From Balaenoptera acutorostrata (taxonomy: Eukaryota > Chordata > Mammalia > Artiodactyla > Balaenopteridae), in NCBI RefSeq assembly GCF_949987535.1, contig NC_080080.1:58006668-58070667 (forward strand): a DNA stretch of 64,000 nucleotides. Reading direction: 5' to 3'. A program made the position numbers and the translations under genes. Shown piece after piece: positions 45,445 to 57,769 of the stretch (position 1 is the stretch's first letter; each line of letters opens with the position of its first letter). The notes under the pieces were generated by a model. It searched no databases. It saw nothing but the letters and a program-made list of their open reading frames with translations, and had not been told where the DNA came from.

Positions 45445-45560
45445 GTGATTAATGTAAGTCCCTTGCTTTACAAATGTAGAAACTGAATCACAGAGAATTT
45501 AAATAACTTGCTTAAGATCAAACAGTAATAGAATTGACATTGAATAAATAAATAGCTCCT
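45445..45560 (+). repeat. MIR-like fragment
   Basis: 'CCTTGCTTTACAAATGTAGA', 'AACTGAATCACAGAGAATTT', 'AACTTGCTTAAGATCAAACA' follow the MIR core order. Confidence 0.5.
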
Positions 45561-45569
45561 AATCTAATG

Positions 45570-46075
45570 CTCAGTGATAGGCTAAGTAATGGCCACCCAA
45601 AGATGTCCACATCATAATCCCCAGAACCTATGAATATGTCACCTTAAATGTTAAAAAAAAAAAAAAAAAAAGACTTTACAGATGTGATTAAGTTAAAGAT
45701 TATGAGATGGGTAGATTACCCTGGTTTATCTGGGTAGATCCAATGTAATCACAAGGGTCCTTATAAGAGAAAAACAGATGGGTCAGAAAAAGAGATGTGA
45801 CTATGCAAGCAAAGTTCAGAGTGATGTGCTTTGAACATGGAGGAAGGGGCCACAGCCAAGGAATACAAGTGGTCTTGAGAAGCTGGAAAAGGTGAGTAAA
45901 TCTGTAGAGCTTCCAGCAGGAATGAAGCCCTGCCAACACCTTGATTTTAGTACATAAAACCCATTTCACATTTCTGACCTCTAGAAATGTAAGATAATAA
46001 ACTTGTGTTGTTTCCAGCCACCAGGGTCATGTGAATTCGCTATAGCAGCAATAGGAAACTAATAATAGGAAACTA
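45570..46075 (+). mobile_element. MLT1-like MaLR LTR, plus strand
   Basis: Has 'CAGATGTGATTAAGTTAAAG', 'CACAAGGGTCCTTATAAGAG', 'AACATGGAGGAAGGGGCCAC', 'AAGCCCTGCCAACACCTTGA' and the end 'AGCAGCAATAGGAAACTAAT'. An A-run at about 45652-45671 interrupts it. The last 15 bp (ATAGGAAACTAATG) are duplicated. Confidence 0.78.
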
Positions 46076-46339
46076 ATGCTCTTTCCATTTAAATAGCTTA
46101 GTTCCCTTCTTTAAAATAATCATGAGTGTTATTGAAAGGAACAGAGAAATCCAGGAACTTTACTGAAAATTCAAGTTTCAGTAAACTGAAACTGTGATGC
46201 AGTTAGATGGACCAACTTGCTAGTTTCCCACAGGCTAATAACATATGAACTAAACTCACTATTTTAAATTTAAAAACAACAACAACAAAGTTTAAAACAA
46301 TTTCCAAAATATGATAAAAGGATTTTAAAATAAAATGAA

Positions 46340-46800
46340 AGAACTACTCTGTTGGAAATCATTCGTTTGCAAGAAAACTAACTCTGGCTAGCTTAAATAA
46401 AATTGAAACTAAAGGCTGGTAGGGAAGCCAAACTATAGAAGGAACAGGAATCTTGCAAGAATCATGGTGACCACTTTATCTTTCTGTCTCATTCTGCATA
46501 GTCTTTTGGTTCGTCCTGTTTTTGTGCACAGGCTTACCTGCAACCTACCTTTTCTCATGCCAGGTGATCATGGCCACCCAATTTTGACTTTTTCTTATAT
46601 CCCCATTGGAGTCTAACAGACACTGACTGAAGTGAATTTTTCATATCTGATCTTCAAGGAGAGGAAAATCTGATTGGTCCAGTTGGATCAGATACCTACT
46701 AATCATCTGGGACTGGTTGAGTCCCATGTGACCAGTCATGGGACTGTAGGGTCCCACATTCCTGCTCATTAGAGGCTGCGCGGGCACACGATCAGAAAAG
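46340..46800. repeat. Unassigned ancient repeat (tentative)
   Basis: Segments such as 'AGGAACAGGAATCTTGCAAG', 'GATCATGGCCACCCAATTTT' and 'TGATTGGTCCAGTTGGATCA' recall a mammalian interspersed repeat, and 57770-58100 has a similar beginning. I cannot name it. Confidence 0.3.
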
Positions 46801-49110
46801 GGGAATATGCAGGACAGACCAAGTGACCAGTACGTCAATCATATCTCTAAACATGTAGGATGGAGCTGGATTCAGACAGAAAGTTTTAACATTCACCACT
46901 AGCATTGTTTTTAAAAGAGGAAATATATGCATTAACATTTTCATTAAATAGGTAAAAAGATTCACAATCAAACAAAGCAATATAAAACAAAACACATCAA
47001 TTAAAAAAAACAGACAAAATTTAGAATCAATCTCTTAAAGTATACACTCAAAATTTTTATGGAATGAAGCAAATGAAAAGATAAACCCTCATTAAGTCAA
47101 GTGAAGAAAGAGTGGAGGTCAACAGAAGTAAATAACACTATAAATAAGAAATAAAATAAAACCGCAGATACTCAAAACAATTAGAAAAGCAAGAGAGTAC
47201 CATGTACAACATATGGAAAAAGGTGAATATTATTTAGAAAATGACAAAATATTACTCCAATTGAAATAGAAAACCAGTAGTTCAGAATTTTTAAAATAAT
47301 AATTATCTTTCCATACTTTTTCTTGTCTGCTACCCAGTAGACAAAAAATACCTAGTAATATCTTTTGATGAAAGGCCGCTGTGATTTGACAAAACACACT
47401 CTATATTATCATTAGCCATTATCTATCCCCTATTCATTCACTTCCAGCTCACAAAATAAGAAAGCCTTACTTAGCCAATGATTTGTTTAAGCCTTCTAAT
47501 GAAATGCTGTTTTCATAAACTAACTACTATAGGAATTACTGGAATTTGCATCCACATTTTTCCTTTCCTTGAAGCTATTGCTCCTCTGAAATTTTAATGT
47601 CTTAACCAGATAAGGTTCCCTGGTACCTCAACAATATTGGAAACTGGACTGGAGAGAAATCTTTGAACAAATACAAGAAAGATGGAAGAAATAACCTGGT
47701 TACAAGATTAACCTTTTTAAGGTCAACTAGGAAGCAGAGTAAAGGGACTGGAGATCCCAGATGAGACATAGACATTCACAATGATCGAATGAATCCCTTG
47801 AGAGGGGCCTGATGTCCACGTGCTAGACAGCAGGTAGAACATGAGGTCAGGTACAAGATAGGCATTATCCTTGCACGCAATAAGTGCTGGGAAGTGTGGA
47901 GGGGGGCACGCTATCCAGGTGGTAGATTGCAGGTCAGGCACGAGGTAGCTACTGCTCTCCTGTGATGTCCATTTCCTAGTAATAATCACACCTGTGTGGA
48001 GAGTAGAGGAAACAAGGTCTAACTCTTTTCTGCCCTCTTAAAGAAACCTGCTGAAGCTATTAATGTATTTCCTGCTTTTCAGGATTGATTTAGGAAGTGA
48101 AATGAGGCCACTGAAAAGCAAAGACTGACTTTCACAACTAGCTCTTCTTTTCAGAAACTGAGATCCTTCCTTCTGAGATATTCCTCTTAATTCCATACCG
48201 TGAACATCACAGCAACTGAAGAAATCAAGAGTACTTAAAAGATTGTCAGAGATTAAATATAGGATATATGTGGCGATCTCATAAAGGAAAGAGAAAAAGT
48301 TTATTTTAAGTGGATATTTTTTTAAAATTCAGTAGTTGTTTTAGTCCCTTTGCTAATACACACCATTCCGATTAACAGGAATTAACCCAACTGTGCCAAA
48401 ATTAACAAGAGCCAAGATTGACAAATTTCTTTGGCTTTCTCCAGTACCTATTTTCTATACTTCCATTATCTTAACTCTGAATTTGGTCTGAAAATACATT
48501 GCAATTAACGTCTAACATGATGCAGCTTATGATGTGGTTATAGATTCTTCAGGGAACAGAATTAAACCATCAAACCCAGTTTCTAAGTCCAGGGTGAAAG
48601 GTTAATGGATTTATTAAAATGCTAAACAAATTCAAAGTAGTATCCCTTAGAGAGAGAGAGAGAGAGAGATGAGGAAAACATCAAATGCTTGTCTGGACAA
48701 TTTTTTCTCCATTCTGAAAATATTCTAAATAATGTCAAAGGAATTACATAAAAAATTATCAAGGCTAAACAACCAAATAATGATGAATCCTTTGTTACTG
48801 TCTTCCACTGAGGATTTCCTAGCAAATTCTAGATTTTACCTTGTTTCTTGGAAGGCACAGAATAGTAAGTCAACACCAAATGTTATCTACATTTAGCAGA
48901 TGGTAGAGATGAGATTCTGCAGAGAAGTTGATATGCTCAGCTTCTCACATCAGTAGTAGAAGGGGGAATAATATTCAGAACCTGGAAATCCAACTACATG
49001 ACTCATTACGTGGACTATCCTTTCTCTCTGAGAATTAAAAATATTGTCTTGCAGTTGAATACAAAAAAGTTATATTTCTTCAGAAAATCTGGGTTTAGTT
49101 GGAGATGGTA
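46801..49110. other. Apparently unique AT-rich sequence
   Basis: No coding exon or RNA gene. 47790-47960 contains a loose internal repetition (two 'CAGGT...GAGGT' blocks). A (GA)n of about 20 bp lies at 48650-48670. Confidence 0.4.
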
Positions 49111-49119
49111 TAGTATGTT

Positions 49120-49505
49120 ACGTTATTGTTTAAAAATATTCATCCTCCTCACTACCTCTGTAGGAGGAGTATTCTTCCCTGTCTTTAGACTTAGGGCTTG
49201 CCATGCAACTTGCTTTGACCAATGAGCTGTTGGCAGATCTGATGTCAGCAAGAGCTTGAAATGTGTTTCTGCAATTACCTTCCTGTGCCTCTGCGATTCC
49301 CATAAAAAGAGATTTCTCTGTGTATCTCTTTGTCCCAGAATAAAGACAAGTGGAGCCAACCAAAGCCAAGCTTACAGCTCAAAGCAGAGCCATCCAGCTG
49401 AGCCTAGATCTGCCAACTACCACCAACAAGCAGACCCATAAAAAATAAGCACTATTGTTGAATGGCACTGAGATATTATGGTTGCACAGTAAAAACTGAC
49501 CAAAC
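49120..49505 (+). mobile_element. MLT1-like MaLR LTR, plus strand
   Basis: Has 'CATGCAACTTGCTTTGACCA', 'AATGAGCTGTTGGCAGAT', 'GCTGAGCCTAGATCTGCCAA' and the end 'TTGAATGGCACTGAGATATT'. It is of the subtype with the 'TTTGACCAAT' word, also seen at 59200 and 60800. Confidence 0.6.
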
Positions 49506-50074
49506 GTGAGAATTGTATGGTCTATAGTCTAGGGTCTGAAGAGGGTTGATTTCTTTTTAACTCTGTTTCCTGAGCTACTTTTCCTATTTTTAACTCACGA
49601 GTTTTAATTTTCCCAGGCTAAGTTGATTTGCTCCAGCTCCCAGCTATTTCTCTAATTTGCCCTCAGTTTTGTTGTCTATACTACTGCTCCAATATTTACA
49701 GCTTCAATGACCATGACCTCTGGGTCCCACGTTGGCTGGCTTTTTCTGCTCTTGCCCAGAGCAATCCACAGAATCCCCAGGAATGTACATGGGTTGAAGG
49801 TATTAACAGATTTGGTATCTGCCTATTTTTTAATCTCCTGCTATATTCAGAAAAAAACAGTTCTAAGGTCGCTATTTGTACAGGATAGGTTTTATCACTG
49901 TGAAAATCTTATTTCATGTAACATTTAGAAAGTAGCTATTTATTATAGAATCTGAGTAGAGTCTCAATATTAAAACTAATAGGACATAAAAATTACTTTA
50001 TCATGTTATAAGTCCAGCTTATGTAGATATATCTATTGAAATACATAAGGGCATGTAATTCAGACTTGCAAATT

Positions 50075-50285
50075 ACAGTGTTCTAAATCTCAGCACTATT
50101 GGCATTTGGGCAAGACAATCTGTATTAGGAGGGGCTGTCTTGTGTATTGGTTAGCAGCTTCCTTTGTCTCTACGCACCAGATGCCAGCAGGACCCCCTCC
50201 CCAGCTGTATCAACCAGAAATAACTCTAGATATTTCCAAATGCCCCAGGACAAAATTATCCCAGTTGAGAGCCACTGAATTAGAG
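50075..50285 (+). mobile_element. MER5A-like hAT element
   Basis: Recognised by 'CAGCACTATTGGCATTTGGG', 'GAGGGGCTGTCTTGTGTATT', 'CACCAGATGCCAGCAGGACC', 'GATATTTCCAAATGCCCCAG' and 'CAGTTGAGAGCCACTGAATT'. Near full length (about 190-210 bp). Confidence 0.8.
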
Positions 50286-51295
50286 GGTACTGTAGTTTCA
50301 TTTATAAACTAAAGATACCTAACTCAGAAATTACTCCAATTTGCCTTTTCTCCCCAATGACTGTGCTAATCTGACTGATCTCTATTACTCTCCCCAAACC
50401 CAAAGGTAGTCATTCTTTCCTCATATCTGTCAAAGTTTAAAGAAATATTCCATAGCATTGAAGTCCAGTTGCAATGCAATGATAAATGTCAAAGCAACAT
50501 TCATGGAGGTAAATTCTTAAATAGGCAGGGCCTGGTGAACGTAGCATCAATTATGCTAAGTTTTTGGTTCAATAGTATATATTGAAACCATATCAACAGA
50601 ATACAGTAACCATGGGTCATGTGTACAAACCTGCACATAGTCTTATTATAGAGAGCTGGGCATCATAATGATATTCATTAAAGTGACATTTTACCTGGAT
50701 CTCATTGTCCTCAATTGTATAAAGTCAAGGGTAGGAAACTTCTCTACTGGTTTGAAGCTTTGCACTCTAAAACAGCTACAACTAGTCTGATTCTTATAAT
50801 TAGACAGTATAAGATTTTTGCATGCAAACACCATAATCATATTTTGTTTTCAATAAAAAGCCATCTGTTTTCTAAAAGATGCACTCCCAGCCATGCAATA
50901 TTTCATTTAGATATTATGGTGTTGCTGTATTTTTCCTTGCCACGTGAATCATAGCTACTGCAAGTGTAAAGTCCACAAGCCTTGTATTGCAATAAGGTTA
51001 TCTCCTTTTCCAATGTTAGTTTTGAGGCAACATGTCAATATTTTATGCATAGAGTGACATAGCAAATATGGGAGTAATTAAAACAGTTCAGTGGAGAGCC
51101 AGCTACACTGGCAGATGGTGAATGCCTCTTCACCAACAGTCTTTAGGCAGAGGCTATATAGTCAAGGATGTTTACTTGGAGAGGGCATTGGCCAATCTAA
51201 TCTCAACCATTCCTTCTGAGTCTAATATTATATTATTCTTATTTTTAAACACTCTGATTTCATTCAATAAACCATTAAACTATTTTTGGAAACTA
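50286..51295. other. No recognised feature
   Basis: AT-rich sequence without a supportable gene or repeat. Confidence 0.4.
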
Positions 51296-51299
51296 AGTG

Positions 51300-51510
51300 C
51301 TATGAGAGGTAATGCCTAACATATATCACATACATTATCTCATTTTATTTTCCACAAAGTCTGATAACATGGGTATCATTGTCTCCATTTTTACAGATGG
51401 AAAAATTGAGGCTTAAAAAGATTAAGTACCTCCTTCCAACTCAGTATCAAAGCAGAGATTTAAGCCCAGGTCTGATCTGACTATACCACCACTACCCTGA
51501 AGTAGTAGGC
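51300..51510 (+). repeat. MIR-like SINE
   Basis: 'TACATTATCTCATTTTATTT', 'ATTTTTACAGATGGAAAAAT', 'TGAGGCTTAAAAAGATTAAG' and 'TTTAAGCCCAGGTCTGATCT' in the MIR order. Confidence 0.6.
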
Positions 51511-51889
51511 CAGAGGTCAGAGTCATGATCATATGATGAGTTTGTAGCCAAATCACAGTACAGAAGCCACAGATTTTTGCCACACACAACAAACTCTTTC
51601 TCCATCCTTCTTAAAATCCTATGCTTTGTATCACTTATGATAAGGTTCTATATTAAATAAAAACTGACTAGAAAATGAAGAGAACAGTGTTAATAAGAGT
51701 GTCTTGTGGCAAATAAAGCTTCATTCTCTAGTTTTTAAGTAAGCATATTGGTTCAAAAACATAATTACATTTTCTACTCAAAAACTCAGTTAAAAGGGAA
51801 GAATAAAGCTGTATCATTTCAATTTTATTGCCTTTAAAACTGCATATACCAAATTAGTGAAATGATTTTTGTGTATAACTTTTGTGTGT

Positions 51890-52250
51890 GGGGGGTGGGG
51901 GGGGACTTTCCTGGCAGTGCAGTGGTGCCAATGCAGGGGACACGGGTTCGATCCCTGGTCCTGGAAGATCCCACATGCCACAGAGCAACAAAGCCTATGC
52001 GCCACAACTACTGAGCCTGCGCTCTAGAGCCCTCAAGCCACAACTACTCAGCCTGCGTGCCACAACTACTGAAGCCCGCGTGCCTAGACCCCGTGCTCTG
52101 CAACAAGAGAAGCCACCGCAATGAGAAGACGGCGCACCACACGGAAGAATAGCCCCCTCTCTCCGCAACTAGAGAAAGTCTGCGCGCAGCAACAAAGACC
52201 CAGCGCAGCCAAAAATAAATAAAATTAAATTTCGAAAAATAAATTAATTT
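51890..52250 (+). mobile_element. CHR-type SINE with deletion in tRNA head
   Basis: Head starts near 51906 (ACTTTCCTGGCAGTGCAGTG). A 14-bp stretch after CAGTGGT is missing compared with other copies here, so A and B boxes are brought closer. The B box 'GGGTTCGATCCCTGG' and body are kept. The tail ends in AAATAAATTAATTT next to a (GT)n. Insertion was probably in a TG-rich site. Confidence 0.85.
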
Positions 52251-52275
52251 GTGTGTGTGTGTGTGTGTGTGTGTA
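52247..52275 (+). repeat. (GT)n microsatellite
   Basis: About 13 GT units right after the SINE tail. Confidence 0.9.
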
Positions 52276-53325
52276 ATTTTTAAGAAGTAAGTTTTGAGTC
52301 TTAGGTTTCATGTTTATGCCATTCCTTTCCACATCTGTACAAAGATTGGTAAAGAAACACAACTGAAAATAGATCAAGAACCTTGTTTATGGTACAACTA
52401 TTTTCCTGATGGAAGTCAGAAAACTATAAAATGAGACAATTCATTGCAGTATATATATTATTTCAGAGCAAGATGAGGAAATATAATGTTCAAACCATGC
52501 ACTAGAAATGCTATTTCTGTATAAAAATAATGAAATGTCAGGATCAAAAGGAATCCCATAAATCACTATTATTCACTTCTGTTTCTTATTACATGAAATG
52601 CATGCAGCTATGGCTGTGAGACCTTTTCTCCTATTAAACCAACAATCGACTAAATTGACACAATTCCACACTCTCATTAAAAAAAAATAAAGCCATCCTA
52701 TCCAGATTACATGGTTTAGTTTTATCCATTATTTGACCTTTTCTTATCTCACATTTCTTGTTTATAGTGTCAAGCTTTGAAAGCTGGCTTGATTTATAAA
52801 AATATTTTCCTTATGGCAAACAAAATAAAGCAAGACGATTCCCACAGAGCACTTTATTATATTTATATCTCATCTTGTTCCAAAAGATATTTGAGAGGAC
52901 TTACAAAATGATGGTAGTAATATGACGATATTAAAAGAGATAAAAAGTCAGAGGCAAAGAAAATAAGAATAGCAAGAGGGAAAACTTTATAATGTGATTT
53001 ACCTAAAAGTGAAAGTGATTGACCACTGAGTCTCTATTATTTAAGATTATAAACAAAAGAACCAATTCCAGATGCATGTGCCTTACTGGTTTTACTCTAC
53101 CAGGCCATTTCTCTCTTCTTATGGCCCATTCTTACCTATTTCATAGAAAGTCTTTCTGGAAGGATGCTAGACTAGTAACAGTAAAACAATCATGGGTACC
53201 GTTTATTGAGCACTTTCTCTGTGTTAAACCCTAAATATCACTCATTAAATTTGGTCACAGTCGAAGCTGAATTCAGTTCAACTAGTAGACATTTGTGCAC
53301 TGCCATTTTATTTTTCTCCCACACA
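52276..53325. other. No recognised feature
   Basis: AT-rich sequence; nothing supportable. Confidence 0.4.
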
Positions 53326-53329
53326 TTTA

Positions 53330-53535
53330 TTTCTTGTGTGCCCTGTGAGGAGTGTAAGTCCTTCGAAAGCAAGGACAAGATATTTTACATTTTTATATTG
53401 TTCACTATGCCAATTCCACTACCTGCATACACCCCAAAAAACAAAAACAAAAACAAACAACTTTGTTACAAAAGCAGTCTGTGGGAAGAGCAGTCTTTGC
53501 CCTCTTTGTTGTGTGTGTGTGTGTGTGTGTGTCCC
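53330..53535 (+). repeat. L2-like fragment and (GT)n
   Basis: 'GTGCCCTGTGAGGAGTGTAA' and 'TCGAAAGCAAGGACAAGA' match the sense L2 3' pattern. A (GT)n of about 12 units lies at 53508-53532. Confidence 0.5.
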
Positions 53536-53629
53536 CTATTCTAAGCCTTCTCATTAGGGATCCTCAATTCCAACCCCCAAGCCTATAAATATATTTTTAA
53601 AAACTTGCAAGGAAAATCCAAAGAGGTTG

Positions 53630-54034
53630 TTATGGATTGAATTGTGTCCTTCCCAAAAGTCATATGTTGAAGTCTTAACCCCCCAATTCCTCAGACCTTA
53701 TTTAGAATTAGGGTATTTATAGAGGTAATTAAAGTTAAAATAAGGTCATTTCAGTGGGCGCTAATCCAAAATGACTGAGGTCCTGATAAGAAGAGGAAAT
53801 TTGGACACAGACACACAGAGACAAGACAATGTGAAGACACAGGGAGAAGACAGCCATCTACAAGCCAAGGGGAGAAGCCTGGAATTGATTCCTCCATCGT
53901 GGTCCTCAGAAAGAACAAACACTGCTGACACCTCGATCTCTGGCTTTTAGCCTCCAGAACTGTGAGAAATACATTTCCATTTAAGCCACCCCATTTGTGC
54001 TACTTTGTTACAGCAGCCCTAGCAACTAATACAG
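53630..54034 (+). mobile_element. MLT1-like MaLR LTR, nearly complete
   Basis: Starts 'GTTATGGATTGAATTGTGTC', contains 'AAAGTCATATGTTGAAGTCT', 'GTCCTGATAAGAAGAGGAAA', 'GAAGACACAGGGAGAAGACA', 'GCCTCCAGAACTGTGAGAAA', and ends 'AGCCCTAGCAACTAATACAG'. About 405 bp, typical length; one of the best preserved in the window. Confidence 0.85.
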
Positions 54035-54299
54035 AAGGGTTTTTTTGTTTGGGTTTTTAAACTTGCAGAAGCTAGGTATTTTTGGAGAATGCCTGAACTC
54101 ATTGAGGTAAATTTTGTACACATTTCACTCTTTGTATTTATATATAGCAAACTATTAAGAAAATATACACAGTAGGGTATAATATCAATATTTAGTTCCT
54201 ACTCATGATTAATGGGTGGTAATTTTTAACCAGTGTTTGCAAGAGAATAATATGTGTTCTGGTCCAGTATGAGGGATACAACTTGTAGTAACATCATCA

Positions 54300-54415
54300 T
54301 CAATAATGACATTTCATTGAGGTTTGACTCTGTGCCTAGTACAGTTCTAAGCACCTCATGTTAAATCATTTAATCCTGGCAATTATACTAGGAGAGAAAG
54401 GCTGCTATTAACTTC
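54300..54415 (+). repeat. MIR-like fragment
   Basis: 'CATTGAGGTTTGACTCTGTG', 'CCTAGTACAGTTCTAAGCAC' and 'TTAATCCTGGCAATTATACT' follow the MIR/MIR3 order. Confidence 0.5.
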
Positions 54416-54649
54416 ACACCTCACTGCTGTGCACAGCCAGGCCTTTCCTAATAAATATGGAAAGTTCTAGTCTTCCCTTTTGAATTTGCCTAAACTGTAT
54501 TTTTTCAAGAACTAATGTTTAGTAGCTAGTTTTCTCAGAAGACTTTCATTCTCTCTTATAAAATATATTCTGCAAAATGCGGGATATTAACATTGTAAGT
54601 TAATAGAAGTTTGTCATGAGAATGCAGCTCTACATTGTTCTGTGGATCA

Positions 54650-54812
54650 CCTATTTTGGAATCGCCTTAACTATCATTTAAAATTCTGGTTTTAAATTCC
54701 AGACTCTAGTCCAGATCTAATAAATTAGTTTCTATATATAAGACCCTGAAAACTGCCTTTGTGAACAAATTTTGTGGGTAATACACATTCTGATTTGAGA
54801 ACTGTGGCCTAT
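54650..54812 (+). mobile_element. hAT-Charlie-type fragment
   Basis: Diverged copy of the element type seen at 11222-11420: 'CAGACTCTAGTCCAGATCTA', 'ATTCTGATTTGAGAACTGTG'. Confidence 0.45.
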
Positions 54813-55355
54813 TTTGAAAATGTCATCTGTGTTTTCACTAAATATTAATTTAATAATTAATTTAATTAATAGATTAATTCATAGAGACCTTGCATATTTA
54901 TCATTCTGGAAGAGCCTTTTAAAATGATAAAAGAATAAACATAAAATTACAATAAAAATTTTAAAAATCAATGTAGCTTTAAAGCAGATTACATGCACAC
55001 TGTTAGATAGACAAGGAAAGTAAGCATTAATACTCAACAAATGAGCCTGAAGACATCACTAATCCATCTGCTTTACATTAAATGTCTCATTAAGGAGGAT
55101 AATTCTGGCATACAGTTACTGACCCTGTGGACTTTACCAATTATTTTGTAATAGTGCAATCCAAGTTACAAGTTCAGAGCATGTATTGACAGTGAAATCT
55201 AATGGACCAGAATGAAGAAAATAATTCATTATAAAAGATATGTTATTCTCATTATTTCAGAAAAATTTCCATCAACTTAATTTCCTAGAAGTCAGTAGTT
55301 TTATAGGAAAAGCTAAATATTGCTAAGTTCCTGGTTGGATTGGTAACAGGAAGAG
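54813..55355. other. No recognised feature
   Basis: AT-rich spacer, including a TTAAT-rich run at about 54840-54885. Confidence 0.4.
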
Positions 55356-55359
55356 GCAT

Positions 55360-55895
55360 GTTGTGGTAGCCAACCTTTTAAGATGCCCCCTGTGATCCTC
55401 AACTCCTGGCATTCATACCTTTGCCTAGTCCCTTCTGATACTGAATCAGGCTGACATGTCTAACCAATAAAATCTTGCAAAAAATGAGGGATTGGCACAT
55501 CTGAGGTTAGATCATAAAGGATTCTGGTTTTTTCCTGTTTTCTCTCATGGATCACCTACTCTGGTGGAAGCCTGTTGACATGCTGTAGAGTTGCTTAAGT
55601 ACCTCATGGAAAGACCCATGTGGAGAAGAACTGAGGCCTCCTGCCAACAGCCAGCACCAACTTTCAACTCATGTGAGTGAGCTCTCTTGGAAGCAAAACA
55701 CTCAGCCCCAGTCAAGCTTTCAGATAACTGCAACCTCAGCTGCCATCTTGTTTGCAACCTCATGCGAGACCCCTCCAAACCAGAATATTTCAGCTAAGCT
55801 ACTCTTGAATTCTTAACCCACAGAAGTTGTGTGATAATAGCAAATGTTTATTTTTTAGGATATTTTATTATATCACAATAGATAATTAATATAGT
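55360..55895 (+). mobile_element. MLT1-like MaLR LTR, plus strand
   Basis: Contains 'GTGATCCTCAACTCCTGGCA', 'GGCATTCATACCTTTGCCTA', 'CTCTCATGGATCACCTACTC', 'ACTGCAACCTCAGCTGCCAT' and the end 'TATCACAATAGATAATTAAT'. Confidence 0.65.
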
Positions 55896-55992
55896 TATAA
55901 ATGCAATATTCCCAAGGATGTTTGGAAAATGCTGGAATAACATTTGACACTATTTATCTATCCTTGCTTAGGCCTCCAAAACCAGGTTCCAT

Positions 55993-56081
55993 GTTCACTT
56001 TTCCACCATTTTTTTCAGATAGCTCCTACTAAGTTCACTTTTCCACCATTTTTTTCAGATAGCTCCTACTCAGTTCACTTT
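55993..56081 (+). repeat. 40-bp tandem duplication
   Basis: GTTCACTTTTCCACCATTTT starts at 55993 and again at 56033. A third partial start (GTTCACTTT) is at 56073. The two full copies differ by one base near the end. Confidence 0.92.
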
Positions 56082-56209
56082 GCTTTCTTCTTTATCTTCC
56101 TATCTGTTATGCATGACCATTTCCCAGAGATCTACTTTTCATTCTCATTGGTTCATTCAACCCATAACATATCATCTTCTCTATGAGGATGGTTTTCAAA
56201 TCTTTTTTC

Positions 56210-57010
56210 TGTAGCCCTCAGTGCCCCTTTTAGATTACATATACAAATGGTTCTCAGACATTTCCACTTAGATGTTCAAAGTCAACATATCTGCAACTGG
56301 AATTTGTCTTCTTGTCTTTAAAATTGATTGTCTCCTTCTGCCTTCACATCTGTTAGTAGGGCTAGTCATCTCTCTTTTGACCAACCATCAAACTACTAAT
56401 TCTCTACCTCTTCATTTATTTTTCTCTTGACTTCCATGTCCTATCTTAGATTCTGTGAATTTATGCTTCACAATATCTTTAAAATTGTCTGACTCTTTTC
56501 ATTCCTATGACCTGACTCACTGCCAGATCCTTGTGAGCTGATCATTATAATAACCCCATGAGGTAATAATTGAAGTAACCAACCAATCTACTCTTCTTGA
56601 CTCCAGCATTTCTTCACTTCCATCCACCATGCATGTGACTGTCAAATTAATCTTTCTAGACACCACATCCATTCCTCTTCCATGCACAAATTGTGGATGG
56701 CAATTCCTTATCTTTAGTTTACTTTCCAACCCCTTCTCTAATTACTGCATTACTTTAATACTTCTCAAATAAGCTGAAATTTTATTACCATCCTAACATG
56801 CCAAACACAGTTCCTCCTCCATACACCTTGCCCAGTCCATTCCTCACTCACTAATGCCCTCCTAAGTCTCTGCATATTCATAACATCTAAATCCTTGTCA
56901 TGCATCCCAACCCAGCTCAAGACTACATTTCTAATAGATTTTCCTGATGTCTCTGTTTCACAAAATGTTGCCAGCTTAAAATGTTCACAAAACATTGCAC
57001 AATGAATAAA
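56210..57010 (+). repeat. L2-type LINE remnant, plus strand
   Basis: Pyrimidine-rich L2-like pattern with 'CCTTGCCCAGTCCATTCCTC', 'CATCCCAACCCAGCTCAAGA' and 'TTTTCCTGATGTCTCTGTTT', as in the L2 3' region. Frames are broken. Confidence 0.45.
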
Positions 57011-57765
57011 AAGGCAATATTAGTCTGGAATTAAAAGGAAATGAAACTATCTATAAAAGATCTCTGAACTACTGTTACACTTGTTACTTGTTGCATCCAT
57101 CTAGAAATAAATAACATATATCTTTGTTTTTTCCACCAATGAGAATGTAGCTCAATAGGAATCAGCTGAAATACAATGACATTACTAGAAACCTCTGGAA
57201 ATTCCATAATTCCATCTGGAATTATGAATGAAGGTGGGTCATTAATAAACCAGCTCTAACCAGATCATGCCAAGATAAGTGGGCCAGAGTAAATTGTTGT
57301 AATTTAAAATAGAAAGACTGCACTGCCTGCAGTTGTTTGTTTTTCTTGCCATTGTTCAATATTGTAACGTTTAATTGATTAAGTTATATTTCTATACAAC
57401 ACTTTACTAGTAAGAGCAAGCACGGCTATCTTTCACTTAAAATTAAAATATTTTTATATGTCCCCAAAATCTCTTAAATGCTAGCCCTAACGGCCAAGCC
57501 CACATAATGGTACTTCTCTAATTGCACCAACACAAAACATCTACCAAAGTTCAAGGAGCACCTCATAAAGTTGTTTATGATTTGTCCAACCCCAAAAGAC
57601 TGACAATAATATCATGGCAATTTTTCATGTTTATGAGTCTCTTCTCCCTCCTTAGTTTGCTTGCCCCTGGCAGTCAGAAACCAGGTTCAATCATTCATTC
57701 AATAAATGTTTACTCAACATTGGTTCATGAGGATTCATTGGAAGATGTGAAGCTAAAATGTATGA
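57011..57765. other. No recognised gene; small L2 tail
   Basis: Spacer with a short antisense L2 end ('CATTCATTCAATAAATGTTT') at 57690-57720. Confidence 0.4.
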
Positions 57766-57769
57766 AGTG

